A stretch of DNA of 64,000 bases, from the NCBI GenBank assembly GCA_021229015.1, contig CM037792.1, positions 39,349,890 through 39,413,889 of the forward strand. The letters run 5' to 3'. This DNA comes from Solen grandis. Taxonomy: Eukaryota; Mollusca; Bivalvia; Adapedonta; Solenidae. The position numbers and the translations under genes were made by a program. The stretch's first letter is position 1. The number at the start of each line of letters is the position of its first letter. A model generated the notes under the pieces. That model searched no databases. It was given only the letters and a program-made list of their open reading frames with translations, and was not told where the DNA came from. Positions 42,759-53,364 of the stretch are shown here, in pieces.

Positions 42759-43997
42759 TGTACTGGAACTGTATTCCAGTCGGTTTATTATTTTGTTTTA
42801 GTTTAATGTGATCTTTTACGGTTGTGATTTTTTGGTATACTGCAACCTTGTTTTGATGATTAACTCCCTTGTCGCGTGAGCGTCTTTTCGCGCGAGCTTT
42901 ATGTTCCATTTCGTTGATCGTAAAAATGCCAGAATTTGTGACTTAAAGTAAGTTAAACAAGAAATCAGATATATAATAAGATGTAATAATGTTATTAATA
43001 TCCTAGAATTTGTATAAGAGTCTTGTATTGCTAAGGCCCTCTTATTTGATGGTCTAAATTTAGTACAAGTTCGTCCCCATTTGTTTCGTATTCATTTTTA
43101 TTTTTCGTAAGTCACAGAATCTAAATTTTAAGAAAATTTAAAATTGCATAAATATTTTGTGAGACATTGAGTGTTTTCGAGGTGTGATTATATTAAAATT
43201 CTAGTCATAAGCAATCTACAATGCATAGATTTATTACATTTGTTTTGATCCAAGTTTGTAAAGGGAGTGTCTATATATTTTTACAGTTAATACTAGTCAT
43301 ACTGGCTTACTGCAGCTGTCATGCACTGTCACATCAGCATGGATGGAGTGTGCGAGCACAATGTAGGTTCTAATGTTTGGTTATGCTGATCTATATAATT
43401 ATTCATTCTGTTAAATTTTGTTAAATTGATAATTATATGTACATGATTACATGTATTACTATTACTACAATAACATTGGTAATATTAAAGCAACTATATT
43501 ATCCAGTAAGTGTCTACAATTGTAACTTTGGTGATATTAAAGCAATTATATTATCCAAAAGCCTAGATACATGTAATATTAGAGCAACTATATTATTTGT
43601 ATTTCAACACTTATCACTATCACTATGTTGTGATACATCATTGAAGCAATAATGTTGTGTCATTACAAGTCTATTCATTATATTGATATAACAATGTTAT
43701 TTGGTGTTATTAGAAAATTAAGTCTTGATTTTATTTGTCTTTGTCTATTTAGATCTATAAAGAACAAGTCTAGTTAGATAAACATTGAGTTGAAATATGA
43801 ATTGAATATTTAATACATTGTATTGAGAATATTTGGTAGAAATTGTGTCAAAGAGAAATTGTGTTTTGGTAATTATTTTTTTGGCTGCAAAGTAAATTGC
43901 TGTATTTGTCTATGTTTCAGTTTCTTACGGATTGATGAATAAATTAAAGCAACATTATTCGCCTTCCGTTGTCTATCTGTCAGCTAAGGGCAGAATA
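42759..43997 (+). repeat. 3' LTR of BEL/Pao element
   Basis: Near-identical to 35667-36906. Visible differences include A/G at 'atttaatgg' vs 'atttgatgg' and T/A at 'cgttttcat' vs 'cgtattcat'. Confidence 0.92.
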
Positions 43998-45378
43998 GAA
44001 AGCAACAGAGAGCCTTGCAGAACTTGGCCAGGATATAAGACGACTGACAAACCTGGCATATGCTACAGCCCCTAGTGATGTCAGAGAGACACTTGCCAAG
44101 GAACAGTTTATAGATGCATTGGCAAGTGTTGACATGAGGCTAAGAGTAAAACAGGCTAGACCAGCTAGTCTCAACGATGCTGTAAGACATGCTGTTGAAT
44201 TGGAGGCCTTTGTTCGGGCTGAAAGGAAGAATATTGAAAGCCAAGGCATCTTAAGTTCAACAACAACTGTTCCAGCTAGTGATGAAAATGAGCTGCAAAC
44301 GCTGAGGCTTTCCATGGACCGCCTAGAAAAGCTGGTAGAGTCTCTAGTTGTCAGCTCAAACAGATGTTCAAGACAACAAACATCTTATAACAAGCGAAAT
44401 AGACAAAATAGTGGTGGGAATCAACAAAGAGGGTCCTGTTTTGAATGTGGTTCTAAAGATCATTTCAAGAGAAACTCTCCCAAATTGAGAGATAAACAGT
44501 CTTCAGATAGTTCAACGGCAGATGGAAAGAACGTTAATACATCTAGTAGAATTGGATCTGGTATGTTTTTGCCAGTTATCTTCAATGGCCAGACATACGA
44601 TTGCCTGATAGACACTGGTGCAACACTGTCCATTATATCTAACCGTGTTTGGAATAAAAATTACGCTAGCCAAGTGTTGCAGCCATATGATCTGACTATT
44701 GTTTCAGCTAATGGGTCAGCACTAGATGTGAAAGGAAAGACATCTGTAACAGTGGAGATTAATGGATTGACATATACCATAAATGTGATAGTGGCAGACA
44801 TAGACAATGATTTTGTGATGGGCTTGGACTTTATGAAAGATCATGGATGCAAAATAGACGTCATAAAGCAGGTAATAACACTAAAGGGAAAGCCATGCAA
44901 ATTTGCCTGCCGTGGCAGTATCGGTTGTTATCGTGTAACTATAGCAGAAGACGTCACCGTGCCCGCAAGGTCAGAGATGATTATCCATGGAAAGGTCCCT
45001 GCTTTGCCACATTTGACAGAAGAACTCTTTTTAGTAGAACCATCTGAGAAAACCATAGAAAGTGGCAGAGCTCTTGTTGCAAAGGCGGTTGTTACAGCAA
45101 ATAGCTTGGTACCATTAAGGATCATGAACGTTGCAGATGAGCCACAGAAGCTGTATTCAGGCACAAATATAGCTCAAATGAGTCCAGTTGTGCATGTTTC
45201 ATCGAATACCAAAGTTGAATATCCCCGAAGAGAAGTTCCACCCTTTTTGCAAGATTTGTATGATAGAACCGTCTGTGGTGTGACACCTAGTCAGAGCAAG
45301 GCTGTTGCAAGACTTTTGTCGAAATATGCTACGGTCTTTTCAGAGACAGACAATGATTTAGGAGGACAGGTGTTGTGA
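43998..45378 (+). pseudogene. Gypsy gag 3' part, zinc knuckle and protease
   Basis: Continues the gag cut at 35666. It has a helical stretch (ASVDMRLRVKQARPASLND), then a nucleocapsid knuckle CFECGSKDHFKRNSP in which the last expected Cys is Ser, so the CCHC site is broken. The aspartic protease follows with DCLIDTGATLSII (active DTGA at 44611-44622) and VMGLDFMKDHGC. The frame ends at 45378 because one base appears lost near 45362; RT continues in the next frame. Confidence 0.85.
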
Positions 45379-46850
45379 AACACAAAATCAATACTAAAGA
45401 TGCTCATCCCATCAAACAACAATTAAGAAGAACACCTGTACATTTGAGTGAAGAGGTCGACAGGCAAATTGACGATATGCTGCAAAAAGGGATAATACAG
45501 CCATCTTCTAGCCCATGGGCAAGTGGCATTGTGATGGTCAAGAAAAAGGATGGCACAAGCCGTTTTTGTGTCGATTATCGTAAACTGAATGATGTTACGG
45601 TTAAAGACTCTTATCCCATTCCCAGAATCGATGACACACTCGAACAGCTGGTCGGCTCAGAGTGGTTTTCATGATTGGACCTTAATTCTGGGTATTGGCA
45701 ACTAGAGGTCGATCCAGCAGATGTAGAGAAGACTGCTTTTGTGTCTAATCGTGGATTGTTTGAGTTTAAGGTCATGCCCTTTGGCCTGTGCAATGCGCCA
45801 GCTACTTTCGAAAGGCTGATGGAAACAGTGTTGGCGGGTTTGAATTGGAAGATTTGTTTGATTTACCTGGACGATATCATCGTTCATGGTAAAAGTTTTG
45901 ACGACATGCTTTCAAACCTAGAGAATGTATTCAACAAATTAACAGAAGCAGGCTTAAAGCTCAAACCTAGGAAGTGCCAACTGTTTTGCAGAGAAGTTGA
46001 GTACTTTGGCCATATCGTATCCGCAGATGGAGTAAGGACTGATCCCAAAAAGATCAAATCTATTAAAAAATGGCCAGAACCATGTAATGTGACTGAGCTG
46101 AGATCGTTTATTGGCTTGTGTAGCTACTACAGGAAGTTTATACAAGGTTTCGCCGACATAGCTAAGCCACTTCACAAACTCACTGAAAAGGGCAGAGTCT
46201 TTCAGTGGAGTGAGGAGTGTGACACAGCTTTCCGGAAGTTAAAACAAAAGTTAATTCAGACACCAGTTATGGCACACCCCGACTTTTCCAAGGAGTTTAT
46301 ACTCGATACAGATGCAAGTGATGTTGGCATCGGCGCAGTACTTTCACAGGAATTTGATGGCCATGAACGGGTCATAGCATATGCCAGCCGAACACTTTCA
46401 AAGTCTGAACGAAAATATTGCGTCACTAGAAAGGAGTTATTAGCTCTCGTGCACTTTATAAGATATTTTCGCCATTATATGTATGGGAAGAAGTTCAAGG
46501 TCAGAACGGACCACGGATCTTTACGGTGGCTGATGCGTTTTAAGGATCCGGAGGGGCAGGTGGCCCGATGGGTAGAGGTCCTGTCATCATTTGATTTTGA
46601 TGTTATCCACAGACCTGGCAGACAGCATAGAAATGCGGATAGCATGAGTAGGGTTAAATGTAAGCAGTTTTGTAAACCCTGGGATGAAAGAAAGGTGCAA
46701 GGGATAACAAAAATTGAGGAAACTATCTCTGAAGATTCAGAGCTTCAGCTTGCGCAGGACTGTGAAAATCAGATTTCGATGGTTAAATCATGGGTTGTTG
46801 CTGGAAAAAGGCCCGATAGCAAGGATGTAGCATGTGAAAGCTTTATGTGA
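45375..46850 (+). pseudogene. Gypsy RT and RNase H, one internal stop
   Basis: RT opens with RRTPVHLSEEVDRQIDDML and KKKDGTSRFCVDYRKLNDVT. An in-frame TGA at 45672-45674 interrupts the conserved WFS-x-LDLNSGYWQLE motif, probably from a Cys codon. The catalytic YLDD (45864-45875) is intact. RNase H: ILDTDASDVGIGAVLSQ, YCVTRKELLALVHF and RTDHGSLRWL (46300-46530). A frameshift near 46846 separates it from integrase. Confidence 0.88.
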
Positions 46851-48160
46851 AGTCATTGTGGAGTCAGTGGAAGAGACTTGATGTTAGACAAGGACTTCTT
46901 GTCAGACGATGGGACATACTTGGGACAGATGAAGTTTTATGGCAAGCTATTGTGCCGTTAAGCCAAAGGCGTGTTGTCCTGAGATATTCACATGATATTA
47001 AAGCCTCTGGTCATTTAGGAATCAAAAAGACACTGAGCAAGATCCGACTAGGCTATTACTGGCCGGGATTGCAACAAGATGTTAAAACCTACGTAAATGG
47101 CTGTGAGTTTTGCGCAAAGAGAAACGATCCAAACAAGACCAAGAAAGCTCCAATGACCATAGTTAGGAGTGGTTATCCCTTTGAAAGACTGGCCATAGAT
47201 ATTCTTGGTGAGCTGCCAGGCACCGAACGAGGGAACAAATATATCCTCGTGATAGGTGATTACTTTACAAAATGGACAGAATGCTTCGCCATGCCCAACA
47301 TGGAAGCTAAAACGGTTGCAACTTACTTGGTAGAGGAGGTCATAGCGAGATTTGGAGTCCCACGTCAAATACACTCAGATCAAGGTAGGCAGTTTGAAAG
47401 TCGCCTATTTCAAGAGATGTGTAAACTTCTACAGATTCAGAAAACGAGAACGACACCATATCACCCGAAATCTGATGGCATGGTAGAGCGATTTAACAGA
47501 ACTCTGACTGCAATGCTCAGTGCCTTTGTCAATGACAACCATTCAAACTGGGATGAGCTACTTCCGTATGTCATGATGGCATATCGGACTACTGAGCATG
47601 AAACTACAGGTTTTACCCCAAACATGTGTATGCTAGGCCGTGAAACTACCACGCCACTTGACATCTTGTTTGAAATGCCCGCCAGTATTAAAAGTATACC
47701 TGAAAACCAGTGGGTGTGGGAGCTGAAAGAAAAATTGGAAACAACTCATAAAGTCGTTAGAGACCGAACAGGTGGAGCCATGCTTAGGCAAAAGAGGTAT
47801 CACGACAAGACATTGTCGTATGAAAAACTAGAGGTAGGAGATAAAGTCTATGTTTTCTTTCCGGTAAAGAAAGTAGGTTGTTCCTCCAAGCTGACATCCT
47901 ATTGGCGAGGACCCTTCATTGTCAATGGAAAGATGTCTGATGTACTGTACAAGGTTGACTGCGGAAAGACCGATGACCAAGTCATTCACTGTGATCGCAT
48001 CCGCAAAGCTAAGAGCCAGCAACTTCTAGGGGAAACTCCACTAACAGAATTTTCTGAAGAAGCGGCCACTGTTCCATTGATGGGTGAAGAGGCAATGATC
48101 GAAAAGTTGAATAAAGAAGAACCGATAGAAGAGGTAAGCTTTAGTAAGAGAAAAAGGTAA
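46847..48160 (+). CDS. Gypsy integrase
   Basis: 437 codons, intact within itself. Zinc-binding H-H-C-C: HDIKASGHLGIKKTLSKI to CEFCAKR. The catalytic core has D in ERLAIDILGEL (~47193), D in HSDQGRQFES (~47372) and E in GMVERFNRTL (~47482). The C-terminal part has LEVGDKVYVFFP, a typical SH3-like tail. It inserts the cDNA with a 4-bp stagger, matching the CAAC duplication. The upstream frame (pol) runs into it after one frameshift, so the listed start is not a natural start. Its end contains a strong donor-like GAG|GTAAGC (48131-48139). Confidence 0.88.
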   Translation: MKSLWSQWKRLDVRQGLLVRRWDILGTDEVLWQAIVPLSQRRVVLRYSHDIKASGHLGIKKTLSKIRLGYYWPGLQQDVKTYVNGCEFCAKRNDPNKTKKAPMTIVRSGYPFERLAIDILGELPGTERGNKYILVIGDYFTKWTECFAMPNMEAKTVATYLVEEVIARFGVPRQIHSDQGRQFESRLFQEMCKLLQIQKTRTTPYHPKSDGMVERFNRTLTAMLSAFVNDNHSNWDELLPYVMMAYRTTEHETTGFTPNMCMLGRETTTPLDILFEMPASIKSIPENQWVWELKEKLETTHKVVRDRTGGAMLRQKRYHDKTLSYEKLEVGDKVYVFFPVKKVGCSSKLTSYWRGPFIVNGKMSDVLYKVDCGKTDDQVIHCDRIRKAKSQQLLGETPLTEFSEEAATVPLMGEEAMIEKLNKEEPIEEVSFSKRKR

Positions 48161-48211
48161 ACTCCGGCATGGTTGAAAGATTATGTTCTATCTATTTCCA
48201 GGTTGAGAACC

Positions 48212-49018
48212 ATGCCACGAGAAGGCCCTAGCATCATCTGCCCATCCTGTAAAAGAGTTTGGTGACGATGATGACGTCCGGTACCACATCCTGCAGTGTG
48301 TTGGGAAGGAATTTGGGTGTGACGAATGCTCGGTGACTTTCAGGAAGAAGTCGTATTACCAACAACACATGAAGAGGAAGCACAGTGAAAGAAGTGTAGT
48401 TGGAGAGACAGTGAAAGCAAGTAAGCAAAGAAAGGAAAGTGATAGTGATTGGGATAGTGATCCTGGTGTAGAGGTTATAGATGAAGGTGCAGGAAAGGAA
48501 GGACAGGAAAGTTTGGATCTTGGGAGGTCAGTTAGAAAGGCAACACGCCCTACCCCAGTTGCAGCACCAGTCAAGAGAGCTGCTAAAGCTTCTGAGACCG
48601 TAACTTCTATGGCCTGTAGTGATGAACATGGACTTAGTTGTGGCATAGAAGCTGGTGTTGCCAAGCCAAATGATTTAGGGAACAAGTTACAGAGTGTCAG
48701 GAAAGTATCGGAAGATGGAGTGATAGGGATAAAGAAAAACAGGAAGCCGGTGAAGGTAAAACTGGAAATGTTGAGATAGAAGTAAAGACTGTTGAAAAAG
48801 AGGGTTACCTTGTGGAGGAGTTTTCTGTAGCTGACGATACTGAGAAGCTCTACGGTTCTTTTGCTTCTTCCAGGAGAAATGTAAGGCAGCCTAGACTGTG
48901 TGTTGGAGATCTGCTGCCAGAGGGAGCGCTTGTTAGAGCTGATGATGTTTTCGTTGAGAGGAGCTTGTCGCAGGAAGGTGGACAGTTTAAGCTCATTTTC
49001 AAGTATATGAAACAGTAA
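48212..49018 (+). pseudogene. Gypsy accessory ORF3 with zinc fingers (frame-broken)
   Basis: A coding region after pol, before the 3' LTR. ATG at 48212 (MPREGPSIICPSCKR) stops after 17 codons because of a probable one-base loss near 48260. The next frame continues VRYHILQCVGKEFGCDECSV and a classical C2H2 finger (CDECSVTFRKKSYYQQHMKRKH split over 48320-48385). Then comes a low-complexity acidic/basic region (ESDSDWDSDPGVEV) to 48777. After another shift a tail (48812-49018) follows with RNVRQPRLCVGDLLPEGALV. The fingers are a C2HC plus a C2H2 type. Position matches env of retroviruses, but there is no signal peptide or membrane segment; a nucleic-acid-binding role is inferred. A splice-acceptor-like ctatttccag ends at 48201, 11 bases before the ATG. 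Confidence 0.7.
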
Positions 49019-49224
49019 TACTGGAGACAGCTATGACTTTAAACGTTACCTTTAGTTGTTCTGATTGAAAATGGTCATTCACATTGTATTTTGTTTCTAA
49101 TATGAATAATGTTTAATGGGAATTAAACCTTGTTATAGTTAAGATTTTATTTTGTGATTTGCGATTATTTTATTTCCTGGTTTCATTAGTAATGCGGGAC
49201 GCATTTACCCGGAGGCGTGGGTAA
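49019..49224 (+). promoter_or_regulatory. Gypsy 3' untranslated region and polypurine tract
   Basis: No ORF. GGAGGCGTGGGTAA at 49211-49224 directly precedes the 3' LTR and acts as the probable plus-strand primer. Confidence 0.6.
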
Positions 49225-50134
49225 TGTGACGAAAATATTTAGTAGAGTTTGCCCTATTGTCATAAATTCAAAATTGGTAGTGTTTACCCTAAGTTCCAGC
49301 TTCCAGTTAAACAATTGTTGGTTTCTGCTAATACTATTCAACGCAAACTTTATCTGGTAAGTTTTTATAACTTTCTTTGAAATTAAGTTTATTATTTTTC
49401 GTGATTTGAATAGATTTTTACGCATTTTTAGCACGGCGTCATATAGAAACAGAAAACACCCCTACGTTCTTATGATACTATGGAAATGGTTTTGCCCGGG
49501 AGAGTCCATGATAATTTGGTCACGTGGTGTGCTACTACTATAAATACGGGGCGAACGCCGATTTTCAAGGAGTTGCTGGTTTACATTCAAAGTGTTCGTT
49601 TGTTAAAACATATAAGCATTTTGTAAATATAGGACTGGAATCACTTGGGGCTTTGTGTCCGTATACTGCCGAACTTTCATGTAAGCACTGCTTTATTGGA
49701 AGGGGGCAAATCAGTACACGGGCCGCAGCTGAAACAGTCCTGGAGTCAGGCCCAGCTTATCATTCGAAGCCTAGATTCTTGGATAGGGCTTGGTGTCTGC
49801 CTAGTCTTGAAAGCCCAGCTATCTCGCACTAGGCAGACAGTGGCTGCAACTCGGTGTTACGGGACTGGTCGTTCCAACGGTCAATATTGGGGTGCAAATT
49901 ACGATACAGCCTTGTTTATATCTTTATTCAATATACGTTAACATTAATTTAACTTGATTCTTGTTAATCTTATTTAGATAGTAAATCAGATTTGTAACAA
50001 TCATTGTTTAATCAGTTGTGTATATATTTTTCAAATATTTTATTTCTAATCAAATGGCTAGGCAGGCCTCAAGGAAAATTTATTGATACTATTTCCATCT
50101 CCTCAAATCCGCCGCTCAGACGTTACACGCTACA
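49225..50134 (+). repeat. 3' LTR of outer Gypsy element
   Basis: 910 bp. Carries E-box, TATAAATA (49539-49546), and the ~43-bp segment around 49642-49685 missing from the 5' LTR. Followed by the CAAC target duplication. Confidence 0.9.
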
Positions 50135-50138
50135 CAAC

Positions 50139-50850
50139 TATGGGAACAAAATTTATCTATCTTTGTTGACAGAGACAGAAGCACGCGTTTAGTGATTCAC
50201 CGTCCGATACAAACGTAACTAAGTATGAAACATTAAGGTGCGGACCATCCGTTTCTTAATTATTATAGCGTATATTAGAAAATATAAAGGTGACAGATAT
50301 TACTTTCGCTACATTGGCGGTTACTCTTTTTACCGGAATCCCCCTATTTACCGGAATCCGCTTAGATTTTACCGGAATCCACCTTATTTTCATGTCAAAG
50401 CATATTTTGACTTATGTTATTGAAAGTACCTAAGAAAATGTGATCACATAAAAGCCAACAAGTAAAAATCAACAAGTGTTAGCATTTCAAACAAGAACTA
50501 TCTTTAAAAAAGATACTCGGCCGTGGTAACCAGCTTTATGATTAGTGTCTGAAAGGTTTAACATGTAATAGATTTTGTTGTTGGTTTAATAGTTGTGTAA
50601 TTCCTATGTCAGTGTAGCTCTTTGAAATACCACGGATCCAAATAATTTGTCACAGACATATGCAGCACAGATGCGAATCGTAGTGAAATCACGTTTTTTA
50701 TAGTTGCAAAAAAAGAAAAAAACAAACAAAAAAACAGGTGTACGAGATTTGAGTGAAATTTCTCTGACACGCTTTACATCTTGCAGACGCTTTACAATAT
50801 CACGCAGTTATAAAAGTGATATATGTGATCAAATCAAAGACATGCATACA
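50139..50850. other. No gene; three TTTACCGGAATCC repeats
   Basis: A 13-base motif occurs three times at 50328, 50347 and 50373. The remainder is AT-rich without gene signal. Confidence 0.6.
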
Positions 50851-51620
50851 TTTAGTTTCCTTCACGCATATATATTCTTGTCTTCCTTTATCATAATTCC
50901 ATTTCAAAAATCTTTCTTCTTTTTTTTATCGTCGGTCCATAACTATTCATTCGTTGATAAATTAAGTTTTAAGTAAAATATTTTCTCATTTCAGAATGAC
51001 AAATAGATCTAATCTGAATCATATCACAGACATATGGTGAATATGTGTATGATCACATTTTTGTCTTCCTATACCCTACAAAGAAATAACTATACAATCG
51101 AAATGATTTGAATTATTATGAAACATCAAAACCTACCAGTATCATATTTTTGCACAACATTATCTTGAAAGAACCTTGCCGATCTGAAACACGTTATTTA
51201 TAACATATGACACATGATTACATATTGTATAAGTTATAATTTAAGATGATGAAAAAATGTAAGTATGACGAAACTCAAAATATGAGCTTATATTGATATT
51301 GTTTATAGTATGTACGAGTATAATGAATACATTGTATATATATACTGTATAAATGTTTTGCTCATATGATAACTGATTTACCTTTACTCTGATATTATAT
51401 AACTAATATACACATGCGCCATGAATTAATAGGATTTAATAGTTCGTATCACATATATATTCTTGTAAATATATTTCTCGTGCATTATTTTTGTAACAAT
51501 TTATGTATTTGCCGAAGACAGCTGTGCTGTCGACTTAGCAAATAAACTATTTTAGCTGAGTTGAGTATAACTTAATTTGTGTCATTATTAACTAATTGCT
51601 CGAAAAACCAGACCGATAAA
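50850..51620. repeat. Outer left arm of a large imperfect inverted repeat
   Basis: Reverse-complementary to parts of 55860-56290. Shared words: 'gtcttcctttat..cataattcca', 'gtccataactatt', 'ttaagttttaagtaaaata' and, further in, 'tgtgtcattattaactaatt' (51577). A LINE-like tail with a small hairpin ('gccgaagacagctgtgctgtcg', 51512) and 'gagttgag' lies within. Confidence 0.65.
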
Positions 51621-51855
51621 ACTCGTACAATTTGACAATATTTAATCCGTTACCGAGATAAAGCTAAGCGTTTATATAATCATTGGCCAGCTCCCTTTGT
51701 GGGCTATCTTAATCCGATCTCAAGTCAAACAATATTGACATATAAATGTTACTGGACCCTGAAAAGGTTGATTTCGTGTATATACTTGACCATTCTTGTT
51801 CATTCTCGTTTAACTGAAATAATACATGGGTGTATGTCAATCAATTATATTGACG

Positions 51856-51863
51856 TATAAAAA
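51856..51863 (+). promoter_or_regulatory. TATA-box candidate
   Basis: TATAAAAA, 111 bases before the ATG at 51974. Distance and context suit a Pol II core promoter for the two-exon candidate, but this is inferred only. Confidence 0.35.
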
Positions 51864-51973
51864 GCAGCAGCCCTTAACCAACTCCCTCAAGTCCTTATAT
51901 ATATGTATGTCCGAGTAAAAAACCGTCACCTATTTTGGTTTTGCTGCTGTCGTGGTATCCATCGTACTAAAAT

Positions 51974-52079
51974 ATGGAATTTTTCAGTGTATTTTACAAT
52001 ATAAAAACATTTAATATTGTTCTGAAAATAAAAACAATTTTAAGCTTTCTCAGTAAAGGCTTTGGCCGTTGGAGATTTG
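51974..52079 (+). CDS. Candidate first exon, unknown protein
   Basis: ATG at 51974 opens 35 codons plus one base, ending at TTTG|GTAAGT. The N-terminus MEFFSVFYNIKTFNIVLKIK is hydrophobic/basic and could be a signal anchor or amphipathic helix. LSKGFGRWRF precedes the donor. It joins in phase to 52287. No family is recognised. Confidence 0.35.
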
Positions 52080-52286
52080 GTAAGTTTTTTAATCTACTTT
52101 TCTATAATTTATGATCTCATTTTGTGGGTCGAAAACATAAGATTTTTCTACTTCTTTTTAATATTTTAGTTTCATTATTGTAATTTCAGCAGAATATAAT
52201 GAATACCATAGTTTTTAAAGTGATCAAATAATATTGAAATATGTTTTTAAGATGTAAGATATTTTTTCTTATCATTTTTTTTTAAG

Positions 52287-52378
52287 GTGATGCCAAACTC
52301 CAAGTGACGTTTGAGGGAGATATTGATCACTCACTTAACAATAGACACAAAAGCCATTGTTCACACATCCGCTCCTAA
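52287..52378 (+). CDS. Candidate second exon, runs into tandem repeat
   Basis: The acceptor TTTTTTTTTAAG ends at 52286. The phase-1 junction gives Gly, then DAKLQVTFEGDIDHSLNN, which has a natural protein look. The frame stops at 52376-52378 inside the first unit of the 87-bp array, so the original exon may be truncated by repeat expansion. The intron is 207 bp. Confidence 0.33.
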
Positions 52379-52650
52379 ATCAACACACGCCAGACACTGG
52401 GGCAACTTTAAAGGGATTAACTTTTGACACGTGAATAGGTTATTGTTCGCATTTCCGCTCCAAAATCAACACACGCCAGACACTGGGGCGACTTTAAAGG
52501 GATGAACTTTTGACTCGTGAATAGGACATTGTTCGCATTTCCGTCCCTAAATCAACACACGCCAGACAGAGTGGCGACTTTAAAGGGATTAACATTTGAC
52601 AGTTGAATAGGCCATTGTTCGCATTTCCGTCCCTAAATCAATACCGCTAT
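52351..52650 (+). repeat. 87-bp tandem repeat, three and a half copies
   Basis: Units start near 52351, 52439, 52526 and 52611, each with 'cattgttcgcatttccg', 'caacacacgccagacac' and 'gactttaaagggatt'. Similarity between units is high. Confidence 0.88.
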
Positions 52651-53255
52651 TGTTACATTGCTAAAAATAGATCGTCTATTGCTAACGCAGGTGGTATGGG
52701 CCTGGGAAACGAGTGCAATAGTTAGCATTCATTTGAAGGTAGGACGTTGAACAGAACACATCGTAAAGGTAGACTGAGTATTTTTATTACAGTATTATTT
52801 ATATAGTAGACATTATTTGATATATATTATTTCATAGTAACCATTATTATTAATGTTGAATACTATTTTTGTTATAATTGATGTTGTACCTATATAGCAG
52901 ACATGATATTTAATTATCAATATGATGATTGAGTAGAAGTAATATATTATCATTGTTGTTGTAACCTATATAGCAGACCTGTTATATAATTATTAATATG
53001 ATTATTATTATATAGTACAAGAAGCAGTAGAATATCTTTTAGGACAAAGTCTGAGATCGAATGGAAGTGACCCTCAATTTCCGCGAGTAGATCTTAGATC
53101 AAGTATACAAGTCACCTCTGTATACTATGGCCTCCTGTTACTTTTGTATAATATGATGTACATATTTTATTTTCAATCCTATTGTCTACCGATGTGGTCA
53201 TTCTAAATATAGACCAATGGTGTCATTCTAAAATTAGATGTCATGCTAAATATAG
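52651..53255. other. No gene; AT-rich with a loose ~110-bp duplication
   Basis: 'ttgttgtaacctatatagcagac' recurs (52885 and 52957) with similar flanks. Nothing coding is seen. Confidence 0.45.
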
Positions 53256-53259
53256 AAAC

Positions 53260-53335
53260 CAATATGGCCGCCGCACATGCGCGAAAAAATCCTATGACGT
53301 CACACCTGCGCATGCGCAGTCTTGATGCCAAAGCG
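53260..53335. promoter_or_regulatory. Promoter-like cluster: YY1-, CRE- and NRF-1-like sites
   Basis: AATATGGCCGCCGC (YY1-like), CATGCGCG, TGACGTCAC (CRE) and TGCGCATGCGCAG (perfect NRF-1 palindrome) lie within 75 bp of otherwise AT-rich DNA. Such clusters occur in CpG-type promoters and in LINE 5' ends. A LINE-like remnant starts just downstream. Confidence 0.45.
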
Positions 53336-53364
53336 CTGCTAATACTACTCGAGCGTAATAGACT

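Larger units (their letters stand above)
35667..43997 (+). mobile_element. Young, near-intact BEL/Pao retrotransposon nested in the Gypsy gag
   Basis: 8331 bp. LTRs 35667-36906 and 42759-43997 (1240 and 1239 bp) differ by about four substitutions and one single-base indel by eye, so insertion is recent. A 5-bp GAAAG duplication flanks it. The purine tract GGCGGGGAG abuts the 3' LTR. The internal region encodes one long gag-pol with every catalytic motif intact. It sits in the same orientation as its Gypsy host. Confidence 0.95.
34104..50134 (+). mobile_element. Gypsy-type LTR retrotransposon with zinc-finger ORF3, split by BEL/Pao insertion
   Basis: 16.0 kb including an 8.3-kb nested element; about 7.7 kb without it. 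LTRs at 34104-34967 and 49225-50134 begin TGTGACG and end GCTACA, with a 4-bp CAAC duplication. A primer site TTTGGTGGCAGCGG follows the 5' LTR and a purine-rich GGAGGCGTGGGTAA precedes the 3' LTR. Gene order is gag, protease, RT, RNase H, integrase, then an extra ORF. A few stops and frameshifts are present. The LTRs differ at about eight bases plus three indels by eye. Confidence 0.9.

Noticed and set aside
48212..49018. Envelope gene of a retrovirus-like element
   Set aside because: No signal peptide, membrane segment or fusion motif; the region has zinc fingers and a charged disordered stretch instead.
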